DNA from: Asparagopsis taxiformis
Lineage: Eukaryota; Rhodophyta; Florideophyceae; Bonnemaisoniales; Bonnemaisoniaceae
Reading direction: 5' to 3'
NCBI GenBank assembly: GCA_030407315.1
Contig: JALQPE010000610.1
Coordinates: 62,001 to 126,000 of the forward strand
DNA length: 64,000 nt
The notes beneath the pieces were generated by a model. That model searched no databases. It saw only the letters and a list, made by a program, of their open reading frames with translations, and had not been told where the DNA came from. Shown piece after piece: positions 37,652 to 49,152 of the stretch. The position numbers were made by a program, and so were the translations under genes. The first letter of the stretch is position 1, and every line of letters begins with the position of its first letter.

Positions 37652-38587
37652 TTTGGTTGGGCACCGTGAGCTATTGCACTTGCAACATATCACGGGCCGG
37701 GATTGGCGACGACGTAGGACTTTGCAATGGCACGAGGGTGGAGAGCGGTTTGATGGAGGAGGAAGAAGGCATGCGCGGTACGAAATTACGTTGGAACGGC
37801 GCAATTGAATGAATGGATGGCAGCGGAAAAGTAGAAAGATTTGTGTGTCAGTGCCGTCTCGTGATGGAGAGGATTCGTAACGTGAACGATTTTGAGTCGA
37901 TGAAATTTTGCGTGTCGCTCCGGTCCTATTGGGCGGTCCGAACGGGGAATAGCTCTGCTGAGTGGATGGAATTCAAATTTATGGACCTTCCAATCCGTCT
38001 GACTGCGCTCGCCGGATACGCAACGTCGCCAAGCAACTTTTGTAAAGACTTTCTCATCGACACCTTGTTCGTACTACAAATATATATCCTACCATTGACC
38101 GTATGGGTGCTTGTCTAATCTCTTCCAGAAACTCACTCCTACTTACACCCCTCGCCGACGCTGATTCGTACATGCGGCTCACAGAAAGGTGCTGACGTTG
38201 TTCCGTGACATATGTCTGCCTGACTGTACTCAACGTTGCTGCGCTGCAATTTGTTTCTTTTTGGTTTTACACCTCACATATCACGCTTGCAATGCAGTCA
38301 GATGTGTCCAACAGATAGCCTACCAACAACATGTTTACCAGATATTGCTTCTGACAGCACCATTGGATTGGTGGAGAGCGAGAATTGGCATATCACAAAT
38401 CTACTTCTGTACTCCTCCACTCAACTGAGAATGTCCAACTGCACCAATGCAGCTCAAAACAGTATGTCATACCAATTCCATTAGTAATGGCTAGCAAAGC
38501 TCAACGCATCACATCGATGTTTACATCTGATATACATACTTCTCGATCTGCAACTCTACTATTCAAATCAAACAACTACACTCAGCG
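37652..38587. other. intergenic region
   Basis: About 935 bases between the OSCA start and the SRPK stop, both on the minus strand. Several short frames are present on both strands with no recognisable product. I see nothing I can support. Confidence 0.45.
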
Positions 38588-40270
38588 CTATAGCGTCGGA
38601 ACATAGTCATCCGCTGTGGGTGGGATATATGCCTCAGCACCATATCGCGCCTCTTCAAAAAACGGATGTGCCAGACACTCCTTCGCATTTGCGCGTTCGT
38701 TCGGGTCCATTCTCAGCATTGGTTCCAAGAACGAACTTATTATCTCTGCATCCTCGCTATCCATCTTGTACTTCTCTTCTAGCACTTCGACAAGCGGGAA
38801 ATAATCCAACCGTCTGATATGCTTGAGCTCTGAATTTCGTGTAAACAACTCTCGACTGAACTCACCTCGCTTGGTCAAAAAGCGAGGCATCGGACCTAGC
38901 AGCTCGATCATCAGTGCAAGATGATCCTCGTCTCTATCATAATCGATGCCCGAATGTGGGTCAAATAGATAGTCACCTGTTAACAACTCGAATATCACGC
39001 AGGCCGCCGACCAAATATCCACTGTATGGTTGTATTTGGATCCCACAATCACCTCTGGACTTCTGTACTGCCGCGTCTGAATATCACCCGTAAAGTGCTT
39101 ATCAGTCCAGCAAGCATTACCAAGATCTGCAATCTTCACGAAACCTCGTGAGAACATCTTGTCCTTGTTCACAATCCCATTCAAATCAAGTTGTTCCACA
39201 GCACCCCGCTTCCTTCCTTCTTTCCCGCCCTTCGCAGCCTGAGTCATCGAGCGATCCTGCCCAGACTCGCGTTGTGATGAACTCGCCGTCGCCTCAGCTG
39301 TCTCCATAGATTGCGGCGGCGAAGCCAGCACCTTCACCTGCACCGACGTACCACCAACTTCCGATCCTTCATCCGGCTGATGGCGTTTTACATCAGATGG
39401 TGCTGCCTCTCCAGCCGCCTCACGTTCAGCAGCTTTCTTCGCTTTGGCTTTCATACGTTTCTTTTGATTCTTACGATATGATTTGCTCATAGTGATCCGG
39501 ACTGGTGCTTTGCCAGAAGTAGGATCGGTTCCACGCACAGCTTCATCCCGCCGTCTTTCCATGATTTTTTGTGCATAGGCGGTACCCTGCGCTTCAATCT
39601 CCTCGAGCATTTCATCGGGGATCTCAAAGAGAACATTTTCAGGTTTCAAATCTGTGTGAATGATGCCAACCTCAGTGTGCAGAAAATGCAACCCCTCGAG
39701 GATGTCTCTTGCAAGTTTGCGAACAAGCGGGATGGGCACACCCTTGTAGTTGAAACGCTTGATCACCTTTAATAAGGAGCTGCCGAGCACATTGAAGACC
39801 AAACAAACGTGTCGTCCATTGGGGCCAAAATGTTCGAAATGATCGAGTAAAGATATAACAGGTGCAGCTCCTGAAGGATCACGTTTCTTGACAGCCTCCA
39901 ACAGCTTGATCTCGTCCTTGGCGGCTTCCGAATAGGCGGCAGCCGATTTCTGAATCTTCAATGCCACTACAGCATTGGATTGAATATCAGGGTCGGAGGT
40001 CGAGCGAGAGTAGGAGCCACGACGACTGTTATCCACACAGAGCCAGACTGTAGAGAAGTGTCCACATCCAAGTCGAGCGAGCACGCGATAGGTGCCGTTC
40101 TTGAAGGTATCACCAATGCGAACGGGATGGTAGCCGCCCTCGCCCAAGGCCTCACGCTCTGTGCGCTCGCCGAGGCTGGAATTGGAGTCGCTGTGGTAGG
40201 GAAATTCGAGCTGAAGTTGGGGCTCTGTACGGGTTCGTTCACGCTTCTCCACGGCGTTTGCGGTGCCCAT
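38588..40270 (-). CDS. SR-protein kinase (SRPK)
   Basis: A 560-residue Ser/Thr kinase that phosphorylates Arg-Ser domains of splicing factors. The glycine loop LGCGHFSTVWL is at residues 67-77, the catalytic lysine is K105, and HTDLKPEN is at 205-212. A spacer of about 140 residues (Lys-rich NQKKRMKAKAKKAAERE and a Ser/Gly part) then splits the kinase domain, the SRPK hallmark. The second part has ADLGNACW, with DLG in place of DFG as in SRPKs, and RQYRSPEV. Alternative in-frame starts are 40549 and 40633; 40270 is chosen because the upstream residues are not SRPK-like. It is divergent from lipin. Confidence 0.93.
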   Translation of the reverse strand: MGTANAVEKRERTRTEPQLQLEFPYHSDSNSSLGERTEREALGEGGYHPVRIGDTFKNGTYRVLARLGCGHFSTVWLCVDNSRRGSYSRSTSDPDIQSNAVVALKIQKSAAAYSEAAKDEIKLLEAVKKRDPSGAAPVISLLDHFEHFGPNGRHVCLVFNVLGSSLLKVIKRFNYKGVPIPLVRKLARDILEGLHFLHTEVGIIHTDLKPENVLFEIPDEMLEEIEAQGTAYAQKIMERRRDEAVRGTDPTSGKAPVRITMSKSYRKNQKKRMKAKAKKAAEREAAGEAAPSDVKRHQPDEGSEVGGTSVQVKVLASPPQSMETAEATASSSQRESGQDRSMTQAAKGGKEGRKRGAVEQLDLNGIVNKDKMFSRGFVKIADLGNACWTDKHFTGDIQTRQYRSPEVIVGSKYNHTVDIWSAACVIFELLTGDYLFDPHSGIDYDRDEDHLALMIELLGPMPRFLTKRGEFSRELFTRNSELKHIRRLDYFPLVEVLEEKYKMDSEDAEIISSFLEPMLRMDPNERANAKECLAHPFFEEARYGAEAYIPPTADDYVPTL

Positions 40271-41200
40271 CCTGGACTGACTACGAGTCACAGGACGAGA
40301 CACCGCGGGGCTGTGTGGCGGCTCCAGAGTGGGGGAGGGGTGGAGGCCTGGGGGAGCGGTGGGGTGCGTTTGTTGAGCGGAGAGACGGGGAGCGAGAGTA
40401 GCGGTTGAACGGGGGACGGATGCGGCTGGAGTGTGATAAACAAGCGCGCGCAGTGTAACATAGAGTGTTTGTCGCAGCACAGGCAGTGCAGCTGTGGTGC
40501 TGGTGGCATGTGCGGAAAGTCGATTGCGGTTGGACTGCCGTTGGGACATGAATTTGATTGGCTGCCGGCCGGTTGAATTGCGCGGAAGGGGGCACGCGGC
40601 AGCGTACAGGGGAGAGCAACGCCGACGTTTCATCGCGATTGATGCAAATACAAATCCAGATTTACAATCTCAGATCGCTTCCATCTCAATTAGGGTACTG
40701 TAAGTCGCTCAAATCAACGCGCATCGCTTTTGCCTTGATCGAGGTGGAGGTGGAACCTTCCCTGTTCTATCGATCTAGTTCCTGCGCTATGTTCATATGT
40801 GTTGTACTCCGCTCGTCGCATTGCTGTGTATCTTGTAAACGTTTTCAAAATATTTTCAAATTCCAAAACATTTCGATACTCCACTTGCCAATTTTCCATT
40901 CGATGTTGCTACACATCGCTCGCTCACATGCTTCCTCCAGACTTGAAGCATGCACCGTCCAGACAGTCCAATGACGCTCGTACACATCGAGGCAGCTATC
41001 GCTCGCTGGCTGATGTCATTGCTACCCGCTTTCAGAACGCCAACATTTCATTGCATGCCTCACTACTTTCCCCCACCAGTAAGCACCGAATGTGAACAGC
41101 GATACCCGACACAAACGGTACGTTTTCAATTTGCCAACCTTAACTTTTGCTCTCTCTCCTCTGATGACTCTATCCACTCTCCGTTGATCACGCTCCAGAC
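40271..41200. promoter_or_regulatory. shared upstream region of SRPK and lipin
   Basis: About 930 bases. The SRPK frame remains open into this region as far as 40633, so its 5' part could be coding. The remainder holds only short frames. A CT-rich stretch precedes the lipin start. Confidence 0.45.
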
Positions 41201-44023
41201 ATGTCGGCATATGTTGGCAAATTCCTCACTGCCGTTTCATCTGCACTAGAGTTCAACACTGCCACTCTCTCAGGTGCTATAGACATTATAGTGATAGAAG
41301 ATGACAACGGACATCGCCAATGTTCCCCATTCCACGTCCGTTTCGGAAAGCTCCAGCTCCTTAAATCTCGCGGTATTCCCGTCGAAATCGAGTTGAATGG
41401 TCATCGAACAAACTTGCGTATGCTGCTTGGAGCTGCTGGTGAGGCATATTTTCACAATCCTAATCTCCACTCCGCTCACCATGAACTATTCAGCCCAGTA
41501 TCAGACCCCATTGACCCGGTAGACCCCTCTCAATCCGCCCCGATGGGAATGTCCGCCGATGACATCAATCTCCCAGTGCATTCTGCTTCCCAGCCTTTGC
41601 CAAACTCCGTCCGCTCCTATTCAGAAGATGTTGCCGTCAAGTCTTCCTTCCACACTGCCGAACATTCCAAAGAGTCATATTCTTCGCTTTCCCAGAAGCA
41701 ACGCTTCTCTCTTTCCGCCACATCCAACAATTCGTCACAGCCACTGTTTCCAACAACAGTTTCCGAAACAATCGCCTCCGACTATCCCTTCGGATATATA
41801 TCGGACTCTGAGGTCGAATTGACTCGCATTGAAAGAGAGGGAACTGCAGAAGTTGTTGATGAGCCTCGCTCTCCACCACTAAATACTTCTCAGCGCAGGT
41901 GGATGTCTTCTAGGGCTCAGAACGTGAATACAAAGCACCTCGATATTGCATTACCCACAGGGAATATACCAGTCGCTGCTAGCAAATCACGCTCATGTTC
42001 CTCGAGTACGTCAGATGAACATGCTGCGCTGTTCGGTTTACCAGCATCACCACCGTCACCAAGCACACCGCCAGTAGACCTGCCAAAGTCACTTCCTCAA
42101 GATGAACATCCTTCCAATGCGATACATAGCCTCCAACAAATGCAGTTAACAAGGTCGCACACCTCAAATGACACTTCGCCAAATCAGAAGATGATCCCTG
42201 AGGTAAAGGGTGCCATAGATTCTCTGGTAGTGTCGGATTCTATGAGTGACGTCGAGGGGCAGGAAGAAAGCAGGCTTGAGTGTCGTTCTGTTGATGGCTA
42301 CGAAGCCGATGAAGATACTGTTGAAATGCTGCAAGATCAAGTTTCATATGTCCTTTCGAAGCGCGATTCATCATCACGAGGTGCTACCGCTTCTGATTTT
42401 AGGGATGCTCACGAGTCAAATGTTCAGCGTGATGCGATAGCTTCCATGTCTGATTCAAACGCCCAAATTGAAATTTCCTCGCCATTGATGGTCTCTTCTG
42501 ATGAACCTGTGCTGTCTCCACGAGATTCAATGGCCAAGCGTGCATCAAGTCTGGGATCAAACCAAAAAAGGTTGAGGAAAGATGGCGTCGTAGCAATGTC
42601 TTTGTGTGGTGGACTTCTGGGAAGAGACATGCGGGAGGAGGAAATGATGGAGATTTTCGAGCGCCATCGAGTCTCTCACAGCGACTTTGTTGAGAACCCA
42701 AAAATATTACACGACCCGTCTCTGCTGTTTCGCATCGACGATAGGCTTGTGGAATATTCTGTAGCTGCTCCATTCATTTTTTCTATACTTGCATTCAATG
42801 AAAGGATGGATATGGATGAACTTGCCCGAAAGACATCATCGAAGGCAAAGGTTGACACTCCAAAGTCTCCGAGGACATCATCAAGGAGATTTGGTTGGTT
42901 TGGTTGGGCATCGACATCTGTAGTTGGAGAGCCTCTTCTTCAAGAAGAGGATATTGAGGTTCTGAAACAGAAAGAGGAAATTGAAAATAGTGCACAGGAT
43001 ACCTCTGGGAACAATACGAAGCCAGATGTTGATCATAGCGCCACCGCCGAGACACGTGAAATTGCTAGCGTAATTCCTCCAGCTGTGACGCAAGAATCTG
43101 AACAGAATCATAAGGATGAGCCCTCTGAGCAGGTGAACATATCTACTGCAGAGTCTTTGAACCGAGTCACTGCAGAGCCAGAGGCTTTTGAAGCTATTAC
43201 ATTTTCTGAACTAGATCCGGAGTCTCTATCTCTCCGACCCACGCCTGATGAGTTGAACGAGTTAGATCTGAAGCCAGGCGCAAATACGATTCGTTTCTTT
43301 GTGAAGTCAAGTTCAGTGGAACTGAGATGCCGAATCTTTCTATGGGGCTGTCACAGCAAAATTGTAATTTCCGACGTGGATGGAACGATTACGCGAAGTG
43401 ATGTCCTGGGTCATCTCCTGCCAGCCGTTGGGCGAGATTGGAGCCAAGTTGGAGTGGCAGGCCTCTATACGCAGATAGAAAAGAATGGATACAAAATTCT
43501 TTATCTGACAGCTAGACCAATCGGGCAGGCAAGTCAAACGAGGACATTTTTACATAACGTGACGCAAGGCAGCGCGAAATTACCCACAGGTCCAGTGTTA
43601 ATGAGCCCGAATCGATTGGTGGAAAGTTTTACACGTGAAGTAATCCGTCGAAAGCCGCATGAATTTAAGATTGCAGCTTTGAGAGAAATCCGATTTCTTT
43701 TCTCACCAGACTACAATCCGTTCCATGCAGGATTCGGAAATCGTGATACAGACGTAATTTCATACAGAGCGGTCGGTCTAATTCCACAGAGAATTTTTGT
43801 TGTGAACCCGAAGGGTGAGCTGGTTGTTATGAAGGCCAAGTACGAGAGTACAGCGTCGTATTCCTCGTTGCAGGATCTTGTGGAGAGTGTTTTTCCAGAC
43901 ATCTCTGGGAAAGAGGGGCCGGAAAGGATAAAGGCATTAACGGAAAGCGCAACTTACAACGATTGGAACTATTGGAGAGCGAAGCTTCCGGATGTAGACC
44001 TTGATGCGCTTCTCTCCAAATAG
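41201..44023 (+). CDS. PAH1: lipin / phosphatidate phosphatase PAH1
   Basis: A 940-residue Mg-dependent phosphatidate phosphatase that makes diacylglycerol for triacylglycerol and phospholipid synthesis; it cycles between cytosol and endoplasmic reticulum. N-LIP is at residues 1-85 (MSAYVGKF, then DIIVIEDDNGH and HVRFGKLQLLKS). A long Ser/Thr/Pro-rich middle, with likely phosphosites, covers about 90-680. C-LIP is at about 700-900, with the HAD catalytic motif DVDGT at D725-T729, YLTARPIGQA and MSPNRL. A short conserved block around residues 465-560 (AMSLCGGLL) occurs before C-LIP, as in other lipins. It starts at the first ATG. Confidence 0.95.
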   Translation: MSAYVGKFLTAVSSALEFNTATLSGAIDIIVIEDDNGHRQCSPFHVRFGKLQLLKSRGIPVEIELNGHRTNLRMLLGAAGEAYFHNPNLHSAHHELFSPVSDPIDPVDPSQSAPMGMSADDINLPVHSASQPLPNSVRSYSEDVAVKSSFHTAEHSKESYSSLSQKQRFSLSATSNNSSQPLFPTTVSETIASDYPFGYISDSEVELTRIEREGTAEVVDEPRSPPLNTSQRRWMSSRAQNVNTKHLDIALPTGNIPVAASKSRSCSSSTSDEHAALFGLPASPPSPSTPPVDLPKSLPQDEHPSNAIHSLQQMQLTRSHTSNDTSPNQKMIPEVKGAIDSLVVSDSMSDVEGQEESRLECRSVDGYEADEDTVEMLQDQVSYVLSKRDSSSRGATASDFRDAHESNVQRDAIASMSDSNAQIEISSPLMVSSDEPVLSPRDSMAKRASSLGSNQKRLRKDGVVAMSLCGGLLGRDMREEEMMEIFERHRVSHSDFVENPKILHDPSLLFRIDDRLVEYSVAAPFIFSILAFNERMDMDELARKTSSKAKVDTPKSPRTSSRRFGWFGWASTSVVGEPLLQEEDIEVLKQKEEIENSAQDTSGNNTKPDVDHSATAETREIASVIPPAVTQESEQNHKDEPSEQVNISTAESLNRVTAEPEAFEAITFSELDPESLSLRPTPDELNELDLKPGANTIRFFVKSSSVELRCRIFLWGCHSKIVISDVDGTITRSDVLGHLLPAVGRDWSQVGVAGLYTQIEKNGYKILYLTARPIGQASQTRTFLHNVTQGSAKLPTGPVLMSPNRLVESFTREVIRRKPHEFKIAALREIRFLFSPDYNPFHAGFGNRDTDVISYRAVGLIPQRIFVVNPKGELVVMKAKYESTASYSSLQDLVESVFPDISGKEGPERIKALTESATYNDWNYWRAKLPDVDLDALLSK

Positions 44024-44569
44024 AACGGTTGAAAGCTGGCTATCCTTTATGTATACAGTTCATAGGTCCGCGTGTTCAACATTTTCTGGAAGCTATTGAG
44101 CAAAGATGGTCTCGCCAGTGAACTAAGCAGGCTGAAGATTTTTGCGGGCATGCGTGCAACTAGCTATACAAGGAGCCGATGGTTGGATGCTTTAATAGCA
44201 TGTTGACAACGATTGTAACATGGTCAATAAATGCGATGTAAGATTATTTTTAACTTGTCCGTCGTCCATGAATATATTTCACAAATTCAAATTATATCTC
44301 CCGAACCGGATTCCCTACACGTCCACTGTCGTATGGTCCGTAGCGTACGGATCAAATCCTCCCGTCGGCCATTTCATCCTACAACGCCAACAACTAGCCA
44401 GCGATTCGTCCTTCTAGATTTTTCTTTCCTCCTCTCACCCTCCAAAAAAACCTTCCACCATTTGTTCAGCCCCTCTCGTACCGGTGCCGTCCCAACATCC
44501 CCGTAGCAGGTTCCACAGATTCCTCGTGTATGAAGCGCTATTGCCTTCCACAAGCCATTGTACCAAAGA
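44024..44569. other. intergenic region
   Basis: About 545 bases between two plus-strand genes. A pyrimidine-rich tract at about 44410-44450 lies upstream of the next start. No gene is seen. Confidence 0.45.
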
Positions 44570-47194
44570 ATGCCTCCGGAAAATAATGGCACCCTGCCAG
44601 ACAGTTTTGCGATTAAGGAGGCCCCCGATGGCCGCACCTATATTGAACAAGAAAATCCCAAAGACGTATACGCGGGTAAAATGAAAACGAACCCTACAAC
44701 CGGTACGGAGTCGTTCGAAGAATGGCCCATGGCCAAGCCTGATGAGGAACCAGATCCACTCCTTGATCTCGAGCAAGCATGGGTCCATGTCATGTCCGAT
44801 ACCCCACTCCCTTCAAAGCAGGAGTTCGATGAGGACGTTACTGCGCAGAATGCTGCCATTCTGGTCAAAGAACTCAAATATTACATTATGGCGTCTACGA
44901 GCAAATCAGATTCGGATTCTCAACATGATGATGATGCTGTCACTGATGAAGAAGCTCACACTATATACGACGTCAAGTCTTCTTCGGATTCGATTAAATA
45001 TAACGCTAACACGCGAAAGCTGAATGAGGATGAGTGTGATGTGCTGCCGAAGAGCGTGTATGGTGCGAGTATTTTGCTCAAATTACAATGTGAGGATAAG
45101 AGTGTTCAGAAGATGGTTACCAAAATGTCATATTCAGAACTCGCACTCTTCATTTCCGATGTTTACATTAACCTTGAGTCTGCATTTCAGGAAAATGAAA
45201 GGATTGCCCAAGTTGTTATTGACACATTTGCCTATGAGATGACCGCTCTAATACTCGCACGATACCTCGACGGAATGGAAACATGTACGGATACCCTAGA
45301 AGAATGTTGTTTTGGACTTTTGAAGCTTTGTGCGGAGAGAGCCAACGCTAAAGAGATGCATCTGTCTTTCAAGTCCTTTGTCAGCAAAATAGACGCTGTG
45401 TACACGGAAGCCACTGCCTACCTCATCCTGCAGCCGCTAGTCGAACTGTGGGGCACAGCAATAGTGAGAATTCCGAGAAAGCGCCGAGTGTTTGTGCAGG
45501 ATTTGGTAAGGATGTATGATCGTTTATATCCAAGTGCAGAGTCATTTGAAGTCACATTTGTTCCAGAAAACGGTGTTGGAACGGAAGCACCGGGAAGACT
45601 TAACCGATTGCAAGACACTTTACTGGCGTTTACTGATAAACTTACGGCAAAGCAGTTGGAACAGCGAGAGAAGGAAGTCGGGATTAGACTCAAGGTCGAT
45701 ATGCTTGGTCGGGAGAAACTGGGAAGTATAGAGGCTTCGAAGGACTCTGTAACAAACGGTGCCGAACCAGGGAAAGAACTCAGCGAAGAAGTTCAAGCGA
45801 AAAAAGCGGCAGAGAAGGATGCGTTTGATATGGCGAAGGATTGGGTTGGTGAAAGGGCTGTGACGTTATCAACTGTTCTTCAAATGCAAACTACATTTTG
45901 GCGTCGTTTACCGCCGCCTGTTGGTGAGCAGAGAAATGTTCCAAAGAAGGTTAAGAAGAGACGTGATATCGTCAGTAATGTCTCTGCTTTGTCTCCCGTA
46001 TCTGATGAGGAGAAAGAAGAAGCATTGTGTAAGTCCATGCGACTGTTTATGAATCTGGGATGGACTAATCCTGTTGTTGCATGCCAGATTGCACGAAATG
46101 GGCTCAACTTGACTCCAATGAGCAGAGCCAACGAGTTGATGCGAGAGCACATTGGAACTGATATTCGTTCGAGAAAAGAGAAGAAGAGCACACTGTATAG
46201 TTTGTCAGCTGTGGGTCATTACCTTTGTGCCTCACTGCGAGCGGGAACTATACATCGACTAAACGGAGGAAGCGGTCCAGTTGAAGATGAATATGCAGTG
46301 GAGCTGTCCGGTTCTGCGTTTGACTTCTTAGAACCTGAATATGCGTTTGACTTGGTTTTACCATATTTGATGGCTGTAATTCCTCAGGTGGTGGTGTCCA
46401 CGTCTGTTGCCGGAATCATCACTTTGAGGGCATTCCTGAAACGTCTCCCCGCAGAATGCTTCAAAACTATTAGCGATATACTTCGGTTGCGCTGTGGAAC
46501 CGCATCTATGGCGCGCGATGTCAGCGTCCTCGGTGTTGCGCACCACCTTGCAAAGGCTGTTTCGATGCTGGACGATCCAAAGTACCGGCGTATTGCGTAT
46601 GAAACTTTGCAAGCTTTGCTTGGAAAATGCGGCAATGCGTTGGCGAGATACATGATCACAGAATACCTCTTCTACGATTCGACGCGTGTGCCAGTAGTCG
46701 CGCAGTTGGTGACGGAAATGAAAGACTCACTTCGTTTTTCAGATAATCTTGCGGTGAAAAATATGCAATGGACCGATGAAGATGCGATGAATCTGCAACA
46801 GAGATTTGTGATGACATGCCTGCCGAGATTCCTCATGCCAAAGAAGGATCTTCTCCGTGATGTCAACCCGATCGTAACTACAGTGAATGCACTCGTGTAT
46901 ATCGCGATCCGTCAGAAGCGAGCGTTGGCGAATTGTAAGGAAGATGAACTACAGAGAGAAAATATTCAACAGGTGATGAAATTTGCTGCTGCTTATGGGC
47001 GCCTGGGTCGAGAGTGTATTCGTGCACTGGCCTCTGTGGCGGAGCATGATCGGAGAAATATTCCATCGTCACAACTGGCGAAGAAGAGCTCTGCTGATGC
47101 TAAAGCACTGTTTGCCGCATCTGGTAAAATGCTAAATCAGTGTGTAGCGGCACTTTCTTCCTTGGAATTGGCAATGGATTCCCTGACTTTGTAG
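44570..47194 (+). CDS. glomulin/ALF4-like helical-repeat protein
   Basis: An 874-residue protein, probably cytosolic or nuclear. The N-terminal 130 residues are acidic and likely disordered. The rest is alpha-helical with HEAT-like pairs. The C-terminal part (RYMITEYLFYDSTRVPVVAQ, then PIVTTVNALVYIAIRQKR) resembles the glomulin/ALF4 family, which in animals and plants binds the RING subunit RBX1 and inhibits cullin-RING ubiquitin ligases. The similarity is moderate and from memory. An alternative is a generic HEAT-repeat protein. The first ATG in frame is at 44570. Confidence 0.65.
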   Translation: MPPENNGTLPDSFAIKEAPDGRTYIEQENPKDVYAGKMKTNPTTGTESFEEWPMAKPDEEPDPLLDLEQAWVHVMSDTPLPSKQEFDEDVTAQNAAILVKELKYYIMASTSKSDSDSQHDDDAVTDEEAHTIYDVKSSSDSIKYNANTRKLNEDECDVLPKSVYGASILLKLQCEDKSVQKMVTKMSYSELALFISDVYINLESAFQENERIAQVVIDTFAYEMTALILARYLDGMETCTDTLEECCFGLLKLCAERANAKEMHLSFKSFVSKIDAVYTEATAYLILQPLVELWGTAIVRIPRKRRVFVQDLVRMYDRLYPSAESFEVTFVPENGVGTEAPGRLNRLQDTLLAFTDKLTAKQLEQREKEVGIRLKVDMLGREKLGSIEASKDSVTNGAEPGKELSEEVQAKKAAEKDAFDMAKDWVGERAVTLSTVLQMQTTFWRRLPPPVGEQRNVPKKVKKRRDIVSNVSALSPVSDEEKEEALCKSMRLFMNLGWTNPVVACQIARNGLNLTPMSRANELMREHIGTDIRSRKEKKSTLYSLSAVGHYLCASLRAGTIHRLNGGSGPVEDEYAVELSGSAFDFLEPEYAFDLVLPYLMAVIPQVVVSTSVAGIITLRAFLKRLPAECFKTISDILRLRCGTASMARDVSVLGVAHHLAKAVSMLDDPKYRRIAYETLQALLGKCGNALARYMITEYLFYDSTRVPVVAQLVTEMKDSLRFSDNLAVKNMQWTDEDAMNLQQRFVMTCLPRFLMPKKDLLRDVNPIVTTVNALVYIAIRQKRALANCKEDELQRENIQQVMKFAAAYGRLGRECIRALASVAEHDRRNIPSSQLAKKSSADAKALFAASGKMLNQCVAALSSLELAMDSLTL

Positions 47195-49152
47195 GGTTGT
47201 GCAATTTGTTGATGTACTGTAGTTTGGACTAGATGGGGTCTGCAGTTTGACGTGGGGAAGATGTGATTGAGTGTTGGATTTCATTGTCTATATGTATGTG
47301 TGTGAAAATTCTGATTGCACTATAACTTGAACGACTCTTTTTAACTATAACTTTGCTCGGCTGTTTGTGCGGTGAAGGTCTCTTGTGTGACAGTCGAAAT
47401 AAATGAGGAACCCTTGAGGGATGACATCACTCTCTATTTCTGCTTGTCAAGAGAATTGCATGACATGAATCGAAGATGGCACTCCGTTATGTGGGAACGC
47501 AAATCATCGCGTTTTAGCTCAGGATTCTCAAGAGGCAGTTCCAATTCAAAGCAGACATGCTGGAAATTAGGTTGTAGTACACACCGAAATCCGTACGATA
47601 GAGAGACTGAGTCCATATTTCAGGACTTGAGAGGTTTCTTCATGTGGTCAACTTTCGGTGCCATACTCAGCAATCATATGACCCTATCACTTCTCCGAAT
47701 ACGAACACCATACAGATCGAATCAAATTTAATCTGCGCAATGTCTGTATCTCCCATCCTTGAGGCACACATCCCCTTCTACACAAATTCAGAAACCGTCG
47801 TACGTGCAAGACCCGAAAATCACCTCTGCATGTCGGCCTGCGCCCACAACCCTCGTTTGCGGAATGCGAGTCAATACAGACGGTGCACAGCACGGTGAAA
47901 GTTCAACTTGAGATGCACGGCGATCGGTGGCGACTGACGAGTCCAGTCGCGGGTCCAACAGCGACGTGGTGGAACGGCATATTCACTGCGTCCATGCAAA
48001 GTCATGTCATCTGCGCCGTGCATGGCACGGCAGAAACGGGATCCTGAGCGGGGCGGATGTGTCGTCCACGGAGGAGATGAGTTCGGAGTGCCGTGCGACC
48101 GCGAAAACCAGACCTGCCTCCGAAGCGCCGGCTCAGTGGTCTGGGTGCGCAAAGTGCTGACAGCTCGGCATTGGAACGAGACTACTAGGACATGGCGCGA
48201 GCTCGCTTGGCCTAGGCGGAATTAGAGATTTAGCACGGCAGTGGGGTGAAATTTGGGAGAGATTAGAGCTTGTGTATCCTTTAGTTGGCGTGTGCTCGCC
48301 GAAGGTAAGAACACTACTATTCTAGTGGGAATACAGCGGTCTCGGTCATAGATGGGAAACGTGCAGTGAAGGAAAGATACGCTGCATGTGTGGGACATGT
48401 CTAACTGGTGCATGGGTAGACACCGCGCGTAATTTGAGACTGTGTGGTTCGGTTGCTTGGTATGCTGCTGTCTACGAAGCATGATTTTGATGGATTTTCC
48501 AATTGACGTTGAGCCGTCCGTCTAGGGCTGGATGCCATTTCCTCAATACCAGTGAACAGTTCAGATACAAGCAAATTTTTAGTGCAACGCAGTCAAATGT
48601 GATGATGTGGAGTGATCGGTCCAGCATGTGATGGACTTGGTTAGGACATTGCATGACCGGGCAGCTTGTATCAACTGTTTGTTCTTGTTGCATCTAGACT
48701 AGATGTGCACCGTGCTCTTGCAACAGGCCTCTGTGTTCTCCATGCACGCTTCCTCGTCCTGGCTATTGCGGGAGTGTTTGTGCCATTAAGCTATTCTCAG
48801 GAAATGATCGTCTCGCGTTAGCTGGGCTTTCAAACTCCTTTTGGCGTAAGGGTTGCCATAGCGCCCGTCACAATGCGGCGCGGATCAGTCGTGTCTGCGA
48901 TCTGTAGAGGAGCAAAATAGGTAACAATAAACGGCATGTAAGCTGCAACCATACACAGCGTCTACTCTACTAGCGGTACACTACACGACGACACGTGTAG
49001 CGACCAATATCATCACTGTCGTACAGATTTAGCTTGCCTTTCTTACGAGACTCCTTCCCACCCATCGCAAGCAGAGTTCAACCTGCCGCGCTCACTCCAC
49101 AACCGCCCTCCCACTTTCTATGTAAACGCTTGGACGGGAGTGCAATTCCAAT
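47195..49152. other. long gene-free interval
   Basis: Nearly 2 kb between two plus-strand genes contains only short open frames with no family resemblance and no ATG-led frame over about 100 codons. I see no tRNA cloverleaf. It may hold a non-coding transcript or a degraded element, but nothing in the sequence shows this directly. Confidence 0.45.
48981..49000. promoter_or_regulatory. inverted repeat with CACGTG core upstream of CYP51
   Basis: CTACACG (48981-48987) and CGTGTAG (48994-49000) form a 7-base inverted repeat with a 6-base loop; the right arm carries CACGTG at 48992-48997, an E-box/G-box recognised by bHLH or bZIP factors. A CCAAT box lies at 49004-49008. Both are about 150 bases before the CYP51 ATG. 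Confidence 0.4.

Noticed and set aside
47372..48225. Short plus-strand frames in the gene-free interval
   Set aside because: Non-ATG starts, no family resemblance and no splice arrangement that joins them.
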